Source: Rhodococcus sp. 14-2470-1b (lineage in GTDB: Bacteria > Actinomycetota > Actinomycetes > Mycobacteriales > Mycobacteriaceae). Taken from it: a stretch of 64,000 bases of DNA. The notes below the pieces were generated by a model. The model worked only from the letters and a program-made list of their open reading frames with translations, made no database searches and was not told the origin of the DNA. This document shows positions 8,565 through 16,851 of this stretch, in pieces. Each line of letters begins with the position of its first letter. Within the stretch, counting starts at the first letter, position 1. The DNA lies in NCBI RefSeq assembly GCF_002259415.1, contig NZ_NPFY01000016.1:124001-188000 (forward strand). Direction: 5' to 3'. The position numbers and the translations under genes are program-made.

Positions 8565-9176
8565 GTGACCACTCCAACTTCGGGTGCAGAAGCCGCCCCT
8601 TCCGTGACCACTTCGACCTGGCCGGCAATTCTGACCTGGCGAGCACACGACGTACCCCGCATGGAGTCGGTCCGCGTCCAGCTGAACGGAAACCGAATCA
8701 AGGCGTCGGGCCGCATCATCGGCGGCGCCTGCGACGAACATCCCGCGTTCAGTGCGTCGTACGACCTGGTGACCGACGAGAACGGCATCACCCGCAGGCT
8801 ATCCCTGCGCACCGCGGTCGCCGGCGGCGAGAAGCAAGCATCGGTGAGCCGCGACAACGAGGGCTACTGGATGATCGAGGGGTCCCACGCGTCGCAGCGT
8901 TCCACCTACAACGGTGCGCTCGACGTCGACGTGGTCCTGAGCCCGTTCTTCAACACCCTGCCGATCCGCAGGCTCGGTCTGCACACCGATTCCTCGGACG
9001 TCGTCGTTCCGGTCGTGTACGTCAATCTTCTGGACCTGAGCATCCAGGAAGCAGGCTTGACCTACAGCAGCGGCGCCGACGGCATTCACGTGCTCTCGCC
9101 GGTGTCCACCTCGTCGGTGACGGTGGACGCCGATGGCTTCGTTCTCGACTACCCGGGGCTCGCCGAGCGGATCTGA
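8565..9176 (+). CDS. Putative glycolipid-binding family protein (DUF1089-like)
   Basis: A 203-aa soluble beta-rich protein with the family landmarks TWRAHD (near 30), MESVRVQL, a central YDLVTDENGITRRLSL block and the C-terminal VDADGFVLDYPGLAERI. The family name comes from weak evidence for glycolipid binding, and no catalytic residues are known. The start is GTG 8565. The neighbourhood (tyrA opposite, tadA beyond) matches Rv3753c in M. tuberculosis as I remember it. The 3' end overlaps the tyrA 3' end by 28 bp in convergent orientation. Confidence 0.8.
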   Translation: MTTPTSGAEAAPSVTTSTWPAILTWRAHDVPRMESVRVQLNGNRIKASGRIIGGACDEHPAFSASYDLVTDENGITRRLSLRTAVAGGEKQASVSRDNEGYWMIEGSHASQRSTYNGALDVDVVLSPFFNTLPIRRLGLHTDSSDVVVPVVYVNLLDLSIQEAGLTYSSGADGIHVLSPVSTSSVTVDADGFVLDYPGLAERI

Positions 9177-10117
9177 CGCACGACGCCGCCTCGGCGGCCG
9201 GCGGACCGGAATTTCTCGATCCAGTCGTTGTCGCCCGGCTCGACGCCGGTGATGTCGAAACGTTCGTGCTGCTCGTACTGTCCTCGCGCGGCATGGCCGG
9301 CGGTGACCAATGTGCGGGTCGACCCTTCGTCGACAAGTTCGCTGCGCGCCGCAGTCAGCAGGTCCAGAGCGGCATCGAGCGCGTCGGTGAGGGCGACGGC
9401 GTTGCCTTCGCACATGGCCCGAACCAGATCGGGCGCCGACGACGCCACGCGCGTCCCGTCTCGGAACGAGCCGGCGGCCAGCCCCAGCGCGAGAGGGTTC
9501 GCGGCGCCGACCTGGGCCAGTGCCTCGGCCAGTAGGTGAGGCAGGTGCGAGATGCGTGCGACGGCGCGATCGTGTTCGGCGCTCTCGACCGGGATCACGA
9601 CGGATCCGCAGTCCACGGCCAACGACGCGACCTGACGCCACACCTCGGGATCGGCCCCGTCGTCGACGCCGACGACCCACACCGCGTCCTGGAAGAGGTC
9701 GGGATCGGCCGCGGACCAGCCGGACCGATTCGTTCCTGCCATCGGGTGTCCGCCCACGTAACGCGCCGACAACCCGTGCCGCGCGACGGCCGCCGCGACC
9801 TCGGCCTTGACGCTGACGACATCGGTGATCGGATTGTTCGGGGCGTGCTCGGCGACGGCAGCCAGAATGCCGTCGACGGCGGGCATCGGAACACCGACGA
9901 CGATCAATGCCCCGGTCTCCGCCGCCCGGGTGAGTGCAGCCGTCAAGTCGGTGCCGGTGTCGAACCCGGCCTCGGCCGAGCCGGCGATGGCGTCGGCGGA
10001 ACGGTTGTATCCCCATGCGGTTCGTCCGGCGCGAACAGCAGCCTGCAGAACCGATCCGCCGATCAGCCCGAGCCCGAGCACACAGACATCAGTGTTGGTC
10101 ACGGCACCTAGTTTCAC
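9149..10117 (-). CDS. tyrA: Prephenate dehydrogenase
   Basis: A 322-aa TyrA enzyme that oxidises and decarboxylates prephenate to 4-hydroxyphenylpyruvate in tyrosine synthesis, using NAD(P). The Rossmann motif is GLGLIGGS at the N-terminus; GGHPMAGTNRSGW and the ISHLPHLLA helix, which carries substrate-binding and catalytic His residues, are both present. There is no chorismate mutase or ACT domain in view. Two GTG starts are possible (10117 and 10102); the latter removes five residues and has AGGT just upstream. It is convergent with the preceding gene and divergent from the tadA pair. Confidence 0.93.
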   Translation of the reverse strand: MKLGAVTNTDVCVLGLGLIGGSVLQAAVRAGRTAWGYNRSADAIAGSAEAGFDTGTDLTAALTRAAETGALIVVGVPMPAVDGILAAVAEHAPNNPITDVVSVKAEVAAAVARHGLSARYVGGHPMAGTNRSGWSAADPDLFQDAVWVVGVDDGADPEVWRQVASLAVDCGSVVIPVESAEHDRAVARISHLPHLLAEALAQVGAANPLALGLAAGSFRDGTRVASSAPDLVRAMCEGNAVALTDALDAALDLLTAARSELVDEGSTRTLVTAGHAARGQYEQHERFDITGVEPGDNDWIEKFRSAGRRGGVVRQIRSASPG

Positions 10118-10171
10118 AGGTGGACACGGTGGACTTCATTTCGAGGCGGTAAGGCGACTACCGTTGCGCGC

Positions 10172-10735
10172 ATGGCTGCACAGCGCGGGAGTAACAACTC
10201 CGCCAAGGCGAAGAAGTTCGACGGTCCGAGCAAGGAGACCTTCGACGACCTCGAAGGGTTCGGCGTTGCCGTCGTCCGCGAGGACGGCAAGTGGCGCGTG
10301 ACCCCGTTGACCACGGCTGCGTTGTCCTCCCTGTCGACAGCAGAGACCGAACTGCGCGAGATGCGTAGCTCCGGGGCGGTCTTCGGGCTCCTCGACGTCG
10401 ACGACGAATGCTTCGTGGTGCTACGGCCCGCGCCGTCGGGTACCCGACTTCTTCTGTCCGACGCCAGTCTTGCAGGCGAGTACGACATCGCCGCCGACGT
10501 TCTCGACGAACTCAACGTAGAGATTCCCGATTTCGACCCGGACGAACTCGACGACATCGAACCGTGGCCCGAGGGAGACATGGGCCTGTTGGCTGATCTG
10601 GGCCTGCCGGAGGCGGTCATGGGCATCATCGTCGCCGAGACCGACCTCTACCCGGACGAGCAGCTCGGCTCCATCGCAGGCCGTCTTGGATTCGCCGACG
10701 AGCTGTCCGCCGTGCTGGACAAGCTGCCTCGGTGA
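10172..10735 (+). CDS. tRNA adenosine deaminase-associated protein
   Basis: A 187-aa actinobacterial protein found immediately before tadA. It has a basic Lys-rich N-terminus (first 20 residues) and a long acidic C-terminal half (IPDFDPDELDDIEPWPEG). No catalytic motif is visible. Its stop overlaps the tadA GTG by 4 bp (GTGA), so translation is coupled and a partner role in wobble-inosine formation is likely, although the biochemical role is not known to me. Confidence 0.85.
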   Translation: MAAQRGSNNSAKAKKFDGPSKETFDDLEGFGVAVVREDGKWRVTPLTTAALSSLSTAETELREMRSSGAVFGLLDVDDECFVVLRPAPSGTRLLLSDASLAGEYDIAADVLDELNVEIPDFDPDELDDIEPWPEGDMGLLADLGLPEAVMGIIVAETDLYPDEQLGSIAGRLGFADELSAVLDKLPR

Positions 10736-11184
10736 CCGACGAGGACCTCGTTCGCGCGGCGTTGACCGCTGCGCAGGGAGCGTCCGATCTCGACGTCCCC
10801 GTCGGTGCCGTCGTGTACGACGCCGACGGGCGAGAACTGGCCCGTGCGGCCAACGCCCGTGAAGCGACCGGGGATCCAACGGCCCACGCTGAAGTTCTCG
10901 CGCTCCGCGCCGCGGCGTCACGCCACGGCGACGGGTGGCGACTCGAAGGCTGCACGCTGGCCGTCACCCTCGAACCATGCACGATGTGTGCGGGCGCTCT
11001 GATACTCGCACGGGTCTCACGCGTCGTGTTCGGTGCCTGGGAACCGAAGACGGGCGCCGTCGGGTCGTTGTGGGACGTCGTGCGGGATCAGCGGCTGGCC
11101 CACCGCCCCGAAGTCCGCGGCGGCATTCTGGAGAACGAATGTGGCGACGTCCTACGCCGATTCTTCGACGCCAGACGCTTATGA
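10732..11184 (+). CDS. tadA: tRNA-specific adenosine deaminase
   Basis: A 150-aa zinc deaminase that converts A34 to inosine in tRNA-Arg(ACG). The zinc/catalytic set is complete: HAEV (His52, Glu54) and PCTMC (Cys83, Cys86). The GTG start overlaps the previous stop. A tRNA-Ser gene lies 350 bp downstream, as in mycobacteria. An annotation as a cytidine/deoxycytidylate deaminase is less likely given the partner gene and the TadA-type PCTMCAGAL block. Confidence 0.92.
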   Translation: MTDEDLVRAALTAAQGASDLDVPVGAVVYDADGRELARAANAREATGDPTAHAEVLALRAAASRHGDGWRLEGCTLAVTLEPCTMCAGALILARVSRVVFGAWEPKTGAVGSLWDVVRDQRLAHRPEVRGGILENECGDVLRRFFDARRL

Positions 11185-11193
11185 AACTCTCAT

Positions 11194-11218
11194 GTTTGCT
11201 GCCTCTACCTGTGGGTAA
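11194..11218 (+). promoter_or_regulatory. SigB/SigF-like stress promoter before csbD
   Basis: GTTT (11194-11197), a 15-nt spacer and GGGTAA (11213-11218) match the GTTT-N15-GGGTAT pattern of SigB/SigF-type sigma factors. It lies about 60 nt upstream of the CsbD-like gene, a family classically under general-stress control. Confidence 0.6.
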
Positions 11219-11276
11219 GCCGTGGTCGGGGAACGCGGAACACGCGTTCTGAATTACGCATCCTCAGGAGGCAAAA

Positions 11277-11474
11277 ATGGGACTCGACGACAAGATCGGT
11301 AACAAGGCCGAGGATCTGGGCGGCAAGGCCAAGGAAGCCACCGGCGCAGCCACCGGCAACGAAGAGCTCCGCCAGGAAGGCAAGGGCGACCAGCTCTCGT
11401 CTGCAGTCAAGGACGGCGCCGAGAAGGTCAAGGACGCAGCCTCCAACATCAAGGACAAGCTCACCGGACACTGA
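11277..11474 (+). CDS. CsbD-like general stress protein
   Basis: A 65-aa very hydrophilic protein of the CsbD family (MGLDDKIGNKAEDLGGKAKE... to ...NIKDKLTGH), with the typical Lys/Ala/Gly/Glu composition and predicted helix or disorder. CAGGAGG lies 7 nt before the ATG. The molecular role of the family is unknown; it is usually induced by general stress, in line with the SigB-like promoter at 11194. It is monocistronic, followed by tRNA-Ser. Confidence 0.88.
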   Translation: MGLDDKIGNKAEDLGGKAKEATGAATGNEELRQEGKGDQLSSAVKDGAEKVKDAASNIKDKLTGH

Positions 11475-11532
11475 TCCTGCCGCTTGACCAGGCGATTTAG
11501 CCTCAGGCCGCTACTGCGGTATTGTTCTTCGC

Positions 11533-11623
11533 GGTGGCGTGTCCGAGCGGCCTAAGGAGCACGCCTCGAAAGCGTGTGACGGGTAACCCCCGTCCGAGGG
11601 TTCAAATCCCTCCGCCACCGCCA
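11533..11623 (+). tRNA. tRNA-Ser (anticodon CGA)
   Basis: Acceptor GGTGGCG (11533-11539) pairs with CGCCACC (11613-11619), followed by discriminator G and encoded CCA. The anticodon stem CACGC/GCGTG encloses loop CTCGAAA with anticodon CGA, which reads UCG. A long variable arm (class II) and the T-loop GTTCAAATC are present. It sits after csbD and before a strong terminator. Confidence 0.95.
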
Positions 11624-11661
11624 AAACTCCCCATCTGCATCACGTAGGTGGGGAGTTTTTT
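11623..11661 (+). terminator. Intrinsic terminator after tRNA-Ser
   Basis: Stem AAAACTCCCC (11623-11632) pairs with GGGGAGTTTT (11650-11659) and is followed by further T residues. It starts at the last base of the tRNA CCA end. This is a classic rho-independent terminator. Confidence 0.88.
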
Positions 11662-11701
11662 GTGTCACTGTCTCGCGTCGATCTACACAACAAACCACTC
11701 G

Positions 11702-11720
11702 GTTGATTAGGGTACCCTGC
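11702..11720 (+). promoter_or_regulatory. Candidate IdeR/DtxR iron box
   Basis: The 19-mer GTTGATTAGGGTACCCTGC matches the DtxR/IdeR consensus at about 12 of 19 positions by my alignment and has a perfect AGGGTACCCT centre. It lies immediately upstream of the siderophore-reductase gene. The match is weaker than the box at 16110, so the call rests partly on context. Confidence 0.45.
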
Positions 11721-11724
11721 CCTC

Positions 11725-12441
11725 ATGAGCAGAGGCGTTGAAGGCATCATCATGAAGGCGTACAAGACGGACGACTACAAGTTGACCGTCACGTCCAGGG
11801 AACACGTCACCGACAAGTACGTTCGCGTCGGCTTCGACGGTGGCGGATTGCTGAAGAACCACCCGGTCCACCCGACGCAATGGGTCCGCCTGTGGATCGA
11901 CGACGGCACCGGCAAGGAACGCCAGCGTGGGTACACGCTGACGCAGCAGGACCCCGCAACGGACACATTCGTCATCGAATTCGCCGTCCATTACGGCCCC
12001 GCGTCGAAGTGGGCCGAAACCGCCGAAGCCGGTGACGTCCTCGAAGCCACCCTGATGCGCGGAAACAACGGTTCCAGCTTCGAGATCCCCGAGCCTGCGC
12101 CGTCCGAGTTCTTTCTGTTCGGCGACACCGCATCGCTCCCGGCGATCAACACCATCCTCGACACCCTCGGCGACACTCCGGCGAAGGTATGGCTCGAATG
12201 GCAGTACGAATCCGACCCGACCCTCCCCGTCCACGCAGGACCCAACACCGAAGTGACCTGGCTCCAGCGCGTCGACGACGGTCGTCTTCTGTGCGAGCAA
12301 GCAGAAGCTCTCACACCAGCATCAGACGCATTCGCCTGGATCGCGTGCGACGGCCGAACCACGCGCTCGATCGTCAAGACCTTCAAAACCGTCCACGGCT
12401 TCGCGAAGGATCGCATCAAGTCACAGGCGTACTGGAAGTAG
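11725..12441 (+). CDS. Siderophore-interacting protein (FAD-dependent ferric-siderophore reductase)
   Basis: A 238-aa SIP-family protein: FAD-binding beta-barrel with RGYTLTQQD (the flavin-contact block, usually RxYT) and a C-terminal NAD(P)H domain with FLFGDTASLPAI and FAWIACDG. It releases iron by reducing Fe(III)-siderophore in the cytosol. ATG 11752 (MKAYKTDDY) has GAAGG upstream and may be the true start, because 11725 leaves almost no leader after the iron box. Convergent neighbours are two ABC genes of the IrtA/IrtB type. In mycobacteria the SIP domain is fused to IrtA; here it is a separate gene. Confidence 0.88.
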   Translation: MSRGVEGIIMKAYKTDDYKLTVTSREHVTDKYVRVGFDGGGLLKNHPVHPTQWVRLWIDDGTGKERQRGYTLTQQDPATDTFVIEFAVHYGPASKWAETAEAGDVLEATLMRGNNGSSFEIPEPAPSEFFLFGDTASLPAINTILDTLGDTPAKVWLEWQYESDPTLPVHAGPNTEVTWLQRVDDGRLLCEQAEALTPASDAFAWIACDGRTTRSIVKTFKTVHGFAKDRIKSQAYWK

Positions 12442-12467
12442 TGCCGGCCCTCCGTTCCGGGGTCACG

Positions 12468-14207
12468 TCAAGCGATGGAGGGAGTGCGCTCCAACCTCCA
12501 GCCGCTGGACCGCGAGCGCTCGTGCCAGAAGCCGGCGTATCGGCCGTCGAGGGCGAGGAGTTCGTCGTGTGTTCCACGTTCGACGATGCGCCCGTCGTGC
12601 AGGAACAGAATTTGGTCCGCGTGCGCGATGGTGGCGAGTCGGTGTGCGACGACGATGACGGTCTTGTCCCGAGTCAGCTCATGGATGCCCCGGACGACGA
12701 CGGCTTCGTTGTGCGGGTCGAGGGCACTGGTTGCTTCGTCGAGAAGGACGATCGGTGCGTCCTTGAGCAACGCCCGGGCGATCGATACACGTTGACGCTC
12801 GCCGCCGGACAGGGTGGTTCCGCCTTCGCCGACTTCGCTGTCGTATCCGTCGGGGAGTCGTTCGACGATGTCGTCCACGCAGGCGATCGCGCCGGCTCGA
12901 CGGATGTCGTCGTCGGAAGCGTCGGGTCTCCCGATCCTGATGTTCTCGGCAATGGACCGCTCGAACAGGTAGACGTTCTGGAACACCAGTGACAACTGCC
13001 CGAACAACGTTTCCGACGGTTGTGCACGCACGTCGTGTCCGCCGACCGTGATGCTGCCTTCGTCGACGTCGGCGTATCGAGCAGCAAGCCGAAGCAGTGT
13101 GGTCTTGCCCGATCCGCTGGGGCCGACGATTGCCGTCGTCGTACCGGCCTCGACGGAGAACGACACGTCGGAGACGACGGGGGTCTCACCGTAGCCGAAG
13201 GTGACACCGGTGAATTCCACGGCGGGCGCGTCGGGCTGGACCGACGAATTCGTTTCGGGCAGAGCAGGTTCGACGAGCAACTCCGTCGCGCGGGCGATCG
13301 ACGTCGACGCTGACCGCAACGCGGTTCCGATCTGTGCCGCCTGATTGAGTGGTTCGATGAAACGCGCACTCACCGCGATCAGCGCGATGGCTGCGGCGGT
13401 GGAGATCGCACCGCCCGTCACTTGGCCGACGACTACATAGGTGAGAGCCAGGAATGCGGCCTGCACGAGAAGGCCGAACATGATCACGCCGGTGACGGCC
13501 GATGCTACGTTACGAGTTGCCGCGGACTTCTGTGCTTCCAAGGCCGCGCCCAGCGCGCGGTTACCGTCGCCGACAGCGCCGAACGCACGCAGAACGGGTT
13601 GAGCCTGAGCGAATTCCACGACGCGTGTGTCCGCCTCGGTGGCAGCTGCATGTGTTCGCTCGTCCGCGCGGACGTACGCTGCGTTCCCGAGTCGGTTGAC
13701 GGCGAGGAGAATCGGTGCGGCGACGAGCATGGACAGAGCAATTCTCCAGTCCACGAACAGCATTCCCACGCCAACTCCGACGGGAACGAGGATGCTGGTG
13801 ATCAGCTTGGCCGTGAGGTATGCGACGGCGTGCTGGATGTCGAGGACGTTGTCGATGACGATGCGGGACACCGATGCAGCGTTGTGGGTCTCGAACCACG
13901 CGAGTGGGAGAGCATTGAGCCGATCACCCAAGCGAGTCTGCAGTCCCGACTGCATTCCGATGGCGATTCGCAGACCGAGCGTTGCTTGCAGGACCGTGAG
14001 CCCGCCCATCAGAGCGACGGCAACGGCCATGACTGCCGCCCAGCGCCATGCGCGGCCGGTGTCGCCGTCGAACAATGCCTCGAGCAGCGGCACGAGCAAG
14101 CAATACGCCGCGGCCTGCGACAGTGCCTGCGCGACCGTGACGGCGATCAGTCGGGGGTTGAGATGCGCGTACTCGTCGGGTACGAGACGGAAGACTGCAG
14201 CGATCAT
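12468..14207 (-). CDS. Siderophore-import ABC half-transporter, IrtB/YbtQ-like
   Basis: A 579-aa half-transporter with an exporter-type fold: six helices, then an ATPase with Walker A GPSGSGKTT, signature LSGGERQRVSIA, Walker B IVLLDEATSALD and His-loop VVAHRLAT. This subgroup (IrtAB, YbtPQ) imports ferric siderophores despite its exporter-like architecture. The gene overlaps the upstream partner by 4 bp. Adjacency to a SIP reductase and an upstream iron box support iron uptake. An alternative would be an ordinary multidrug exporter. Confidence 0.85.
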   Translation of the reverse strand: MIAAVFRLVPDEYAHLNPRLIAVTVAQALSQAAAYCLLVPLLEALFDGDTGRAWRWAAVMAVAVALMGGLTVLQATLGLRIAIGMQSGLQTRLGDRLNALPLAWFETHNAASVSRIVIDNVLDIQHAVAYLTAKLITSILVPVGVGVGMLFVDWRIALSMLVAAPILLAVNRLGNAAYVRADERTHAAATEADTRVVEFAQAQPVLRAFGAVGDGNRALGAALEAQKSAATRNVASAVTGVIMFGLLVQAAFLALTYVVVGQVTGGAISTAAAIALIAVSARFIEPLNQAAQIGTALRSASTSIARATELLVEPALPETNSSVQPDAPAVEFTGVTFGYGETPVVSDVSFSVEAGTTTAIVGPSGSGKTTLLRLAARYADVDEGSITVGGHDVRAQPSETLFGQLSLVFQNVYLFERSIAENIRIGRPDASDDDIRRAGAIACVDDIVERLPDGYDSEVGEGGTTLSGGERQRVSIARALLKDAPIVLLDEATSALDPHNEAVVVRGIHELTRDKTVIVVAHRLATIAHADQILFLHDGRIVERGTHDELLALDGRYAGFWHERSRSSGWRLERTPSIA

Positions 14208-16072
14208 CGGTTCTCCTCCACGTGTACGGCGGCGCCCAACGCAGCTTCGTTGACATCCCAGAGCCTCTGGTAGAGCCCACCGCCGTGGACCAGATCGTCG
14301 TGCGTGCCGCGCTCGACGATCGCTCCCTTCTCCAACACCAGGATCTGGTCGACGCCGGTAACGGTGTGCAGGCGGTGTGCTATCACCAACACGGTTCTTC
14401 CGGAGACCAGCACCGCAAGAGCGTCCTGCACCGAGGCCTCGGACTCCGGATCGGCGAACGCGGTCGCCTCGTCCAGAACCAGGATCGGTGTGTCGGCGAG
14501 TAAGGTGCGGGCAATCGATAGTCGCTGGGCTTCACCGCCGGACAGGGAGGCGTCGATGCCTATTTCCGAGTCGTAACCGCGCGGGAGTGCAGCGATGCGC
14601 TCATGGATCCGAGCTGCGCGAGTTGCGACCTCCAGCGCCGCTTGGTCGGCGTCGGGACGTGCGAGGAGCAGATTGTCACGAATACTTCCGGCGATGAGAC
14701 GGACGTCCTGGAACACGAACCCCACTGTGCGGTAGAGCTCCTCCGGTCCGATGGCGCGGATGTCCCTGCCGCCGATCGTGATTCGTCCGGACTCCACGTC
14801 GTAGAACCGAGGCAACAGGGCCGCGAGGGTCGACTTCCCCGATCCCGACGGGCCCACCAGAGCGGTGATGGTTCCCGGCGAGAGCTCGAACGATACGTCG
14901 TGGAGAACGGCACGGTCCTGTCGGTAGCCGAAGCTCACGGACTCGAACTCGACCGTCCCGTCGACGATGCCGGGCGCATCGGTGGTAGCGACGGCCAGTT
15001 CGGACTCCTCCTGCAGAGCGTGCAGTCGCTGCGCGGCAACGGCGCCGTCCCTCAGGGCCTGACCACTGTAGCCGAGTCCCATTGCAGCGCTGCCTATTCC
15101 GAGGCCGACGAGGAGGAACGGCAGGACGTCGATGGCGTCGAACCACCCCTGGGACACCCCGATCAACCCGCCTACGACCGTCAACAGCATCACGAAGACC
15201 GGAGAGATGACGACGTCCGCAGTCGCCTGCAATGGGATCATCGGTGTCTTGAACTTGCCGAGGGCGTCGGCCTGACCGTCGACGGAGTCCTGGAACGACC
15301 TGTGTGCTTTCCCTGCCTGGCCGAATGCGCGGACCACCTGGATGCCGTCGACGTATTCGATTGTTGCGGAACGCAGCCGACGATTCCACCGATTGAACAC
15401 CGCGAGACGGTCGCGACTGGACTGATCCATCATGCGGCTCAACAGAATTGCGTAGACCAGCAGCGGGAGGATCAGCAACAATGCCAGTCTCCACTCGACA
15501 GTGAAGAGGTACACCAGCGTGACCAGAGGTATCACCACGGCCCCGACGAACTCCAGCCGCGCATGCGCGACGAGGTAGTGGAGTGCGTCGACGTCGTCCT
15601 GTAGATAGCCCTTGATCTCCGCGGAATTGTGAGACGCGAACCAGCCGAGTGGAACCCTGGTGAGTTTCAGCGCCAACGCTCTACGCAACGAGAGTTGAAA
15701 CCCCGCATCCGTGAGGTGGGACAGAGTCATCGCTACCGCTTGCAGAAGTATCTGCGCACCCAGTGCCCCGAACGCGACGAACAGCAGCACCCAGATCCGC
15801 CCGGTATCGGTGGATTCGTCCAGCAGCTCACGGCACATCTCGACGATCACCATGAACGGGGCGACGGCGCACACTGCGGCAACTGCCGCGATGACACTGG
15901 CCACCGTCAGGGTGCGACCGACCGGCGCGAGGATTGCGCGTCGGGCATGCGCTTGGTCTTTCTTGTTCTGTCGAGCAACCGTCCGCGGAAGGCTGTTGCC
16001 TGCATCGTCCGCGGTCAGCGGTTCGGATTGCACCGTCATGCGCACTCGCAATCTTCTGTTCTTCACGGGCAC
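14204..16072 (-). CDS. Siderophore-import ABC half-transporter, IrtA/YbtP-like
   Basis: A 622-aa partner of the preceding gene. After a 50-residue hydrophilic lead come six helices and an ATPase with GPSGSGKST, LSGGEAQRLSIA and Walker B LVLDEATAFADPESEAS. The D-loop form AFADPE is characteristic of the IrtA/YbtP importer group rather than of drug exporters. The listed GTG at 16072 is uncertain: GTG 16066 has GGTGGG nine bases upstream, and ATG 16039 is a third option. Unlike mycobacterial IrtA there is no N-terminal SIP domain; that function is in gene 11725-12441. The iron box at 16110-16128 is just upstream. Confidence 0.87.
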   Translation of the reverse strand: MPVKNRRLRVRMTVQSEPLTADDAGNSLPRTVARQNKKDQAHARRAILAPVGRTLTVASVIAAVAAVCAVAPFMVIVEMCRELLDESTDTGRIWVLLFVAFGALGAQILLQAVAMTLSHLTDAGFQLSLRRALALKLTRVPLGWFASHNSAEIKGYLQDDVDALHYLVAHARLEFVGAVVIPLVTLVYLFTVEWRLALLLILPLLVYAILLSRMMDQSSRDRLAVFNRWNRRLRSATIEYVDGIQVVRAFGQAGKAHRSFQDSVDGQADALGKFKTPMIPLQATADVVISPVFVMLLTVVGGLIGVSQGWFDAIDVLPFLLVGLGIGSAAMGLGYSGQALRDGAVAAQRLHALQEESELAVATTDAPGIVDGTVEFESVSFGYRQDRAVLHDVSFELSPGTITALVGPSGSGKSTLAALLPRFYDVESGRITIGGRDIRAIGPEELYRTVGFVFQDVRLIAGSIRDNLLLARPDADQAALEVATRAARIHERIAALPRGYDSEIGIDASLSGGEAQRLSIARTLLADTPILVLDEATAFADPESEASVQDALAVLVSGRTVLVIAHRLHTVTGVDQILVLEKGAIVERGTHDDLVHGGGLYQRLWDVNEAALGAAVHVEENR

Positions 16073-16109
16073 CAGCCCACCGGTCGGATTAGATCCTTAC
16101 ACATTCTCG

Positions 16110-16128
16110 GTAGGCAAGGCTAACCTCG
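16110..16128 (-). promoter_or_regulatory. IdeR/DtxR iron box
   Basis: GTAGGCAAGGCTAACCTCG matches TTAGGTTAGSCTAACCTAA at about 14 of 19 positions, including the full right half GCTAACCT. It lies 38-56 nt before the ABC start and in the divergent promoter region shared with the TetR gene at 16258. Fe(II)-IdeR would repress the importer when iron is sufficient. Confidence 0.75.
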
Positions 16129-16257
16129 AAAACCGAAAGGTCTGTTACGAGCGGTCGTTGTGCGCCGGGGTAAATGGTTTGCAGCAAAGCTCGCCTGCGT
16201 CTACTATTTCCTAGTGTTATTAGGCAAAAGCCGGTTCCGGCTAGGGAGGAGGTAACG

Positions 16258-16833
16258 ATGGCACGCGCAGGCCTCAATGCTGCTCGCCTCACCGCGGCGG
16301 CCGCGGACATGGCGGACGAGATCGGGTTCGAGAACGTCACTGTTCTTGCCCTGGCCAAATCGTTCGGCGTGAAAGACGCCAGCCTCTACTCGCACATCAA
16401 GAATTTGCGAGATCTCCGGCAACGGGTGGCTGTCGCCTCGCTGTCCGAACTGGCCGATTGGGTATCCGACGCCGTGGCGGGGCGGGCGGGCAGAGATGCG
16501 CTCGTCGCGTTCGCCAACGCGTACCGCGATTTCGCCCGCCAACATCCAGGGAGATACGACTCGACTCGATACGAGCTCGATGCGGACGTGGCGCTCGCGA
16601 GTGACGCACGCAAACACTCGCATATGTCGCGGGCGATCCTACGCGCGTACAACTTGCCCGAACCCGACGAAACCGATGCAGTCCGCTTGCTGGGCAGTAC
16701 ATTTCATGGCTTCATCGAGATCGAGAGCTCGGGGGGATTCGGCTACGGCATCCCCCCGCGAGAATCCGAACAGACGTGGCAGCGAGTACTCGACGTACTC
16801 CACCACGCACTCGAAAACTGGCCGAAGGCCTGA
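16258..16833 (+). CDS. TetR-family regulator with WHG-type C-terminal domain
   Basis: A 191-aa repressor. The N-terminal HTH (about 25-45) includes VTVLALAKSFGVKDASLYSHIKN. The C-terminal domain has a TetR_C WHG-like pattern (YRDFARQHPGRYDSTR, STFHGFIEIE). ATG 16258 was chosen because GGGAGGAGG lies just upstream; the longer frame from 16174 has no such site. It is divergent from the siderophore ABC genes. An imperfect CCTA-N7-TAGG dyad at about 16210-16224 could be its own operator. The ligand is unknown. Confidence 0.85.
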   Translation: MARAGLNAARLTAAAADMADEIGFENVTVLALAKSFGVKDASLYSHIKNLRDLRQRVAVASLSELADWVSDAVAGRAGRDALVAFANAYRDFARQHPGRYDSTRYELDADVALASDARKHSHMSRAILRAYNLPEPDETDAVRLLGSTFHGFIEIESSGGFGYGIPPRESEQTWQRVLDVLHHALENWPKA

Positions 16834-16851
16834 CGTTCCGGGAGAACACAC

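Noticed and set aside
8484..8741. N-terminal extension of the small hypothetical gene at 8160
   Set aside because: It would overlap the opposing glycolipid-binding-family gene, and its sequence is not protein-like.
16200..16224. TTAGGCAAAAGCC near 16220 as a second iron box for the TetR gene
   Set aside because: Only the left half-site matches the IdeR consensus; the right half does not.
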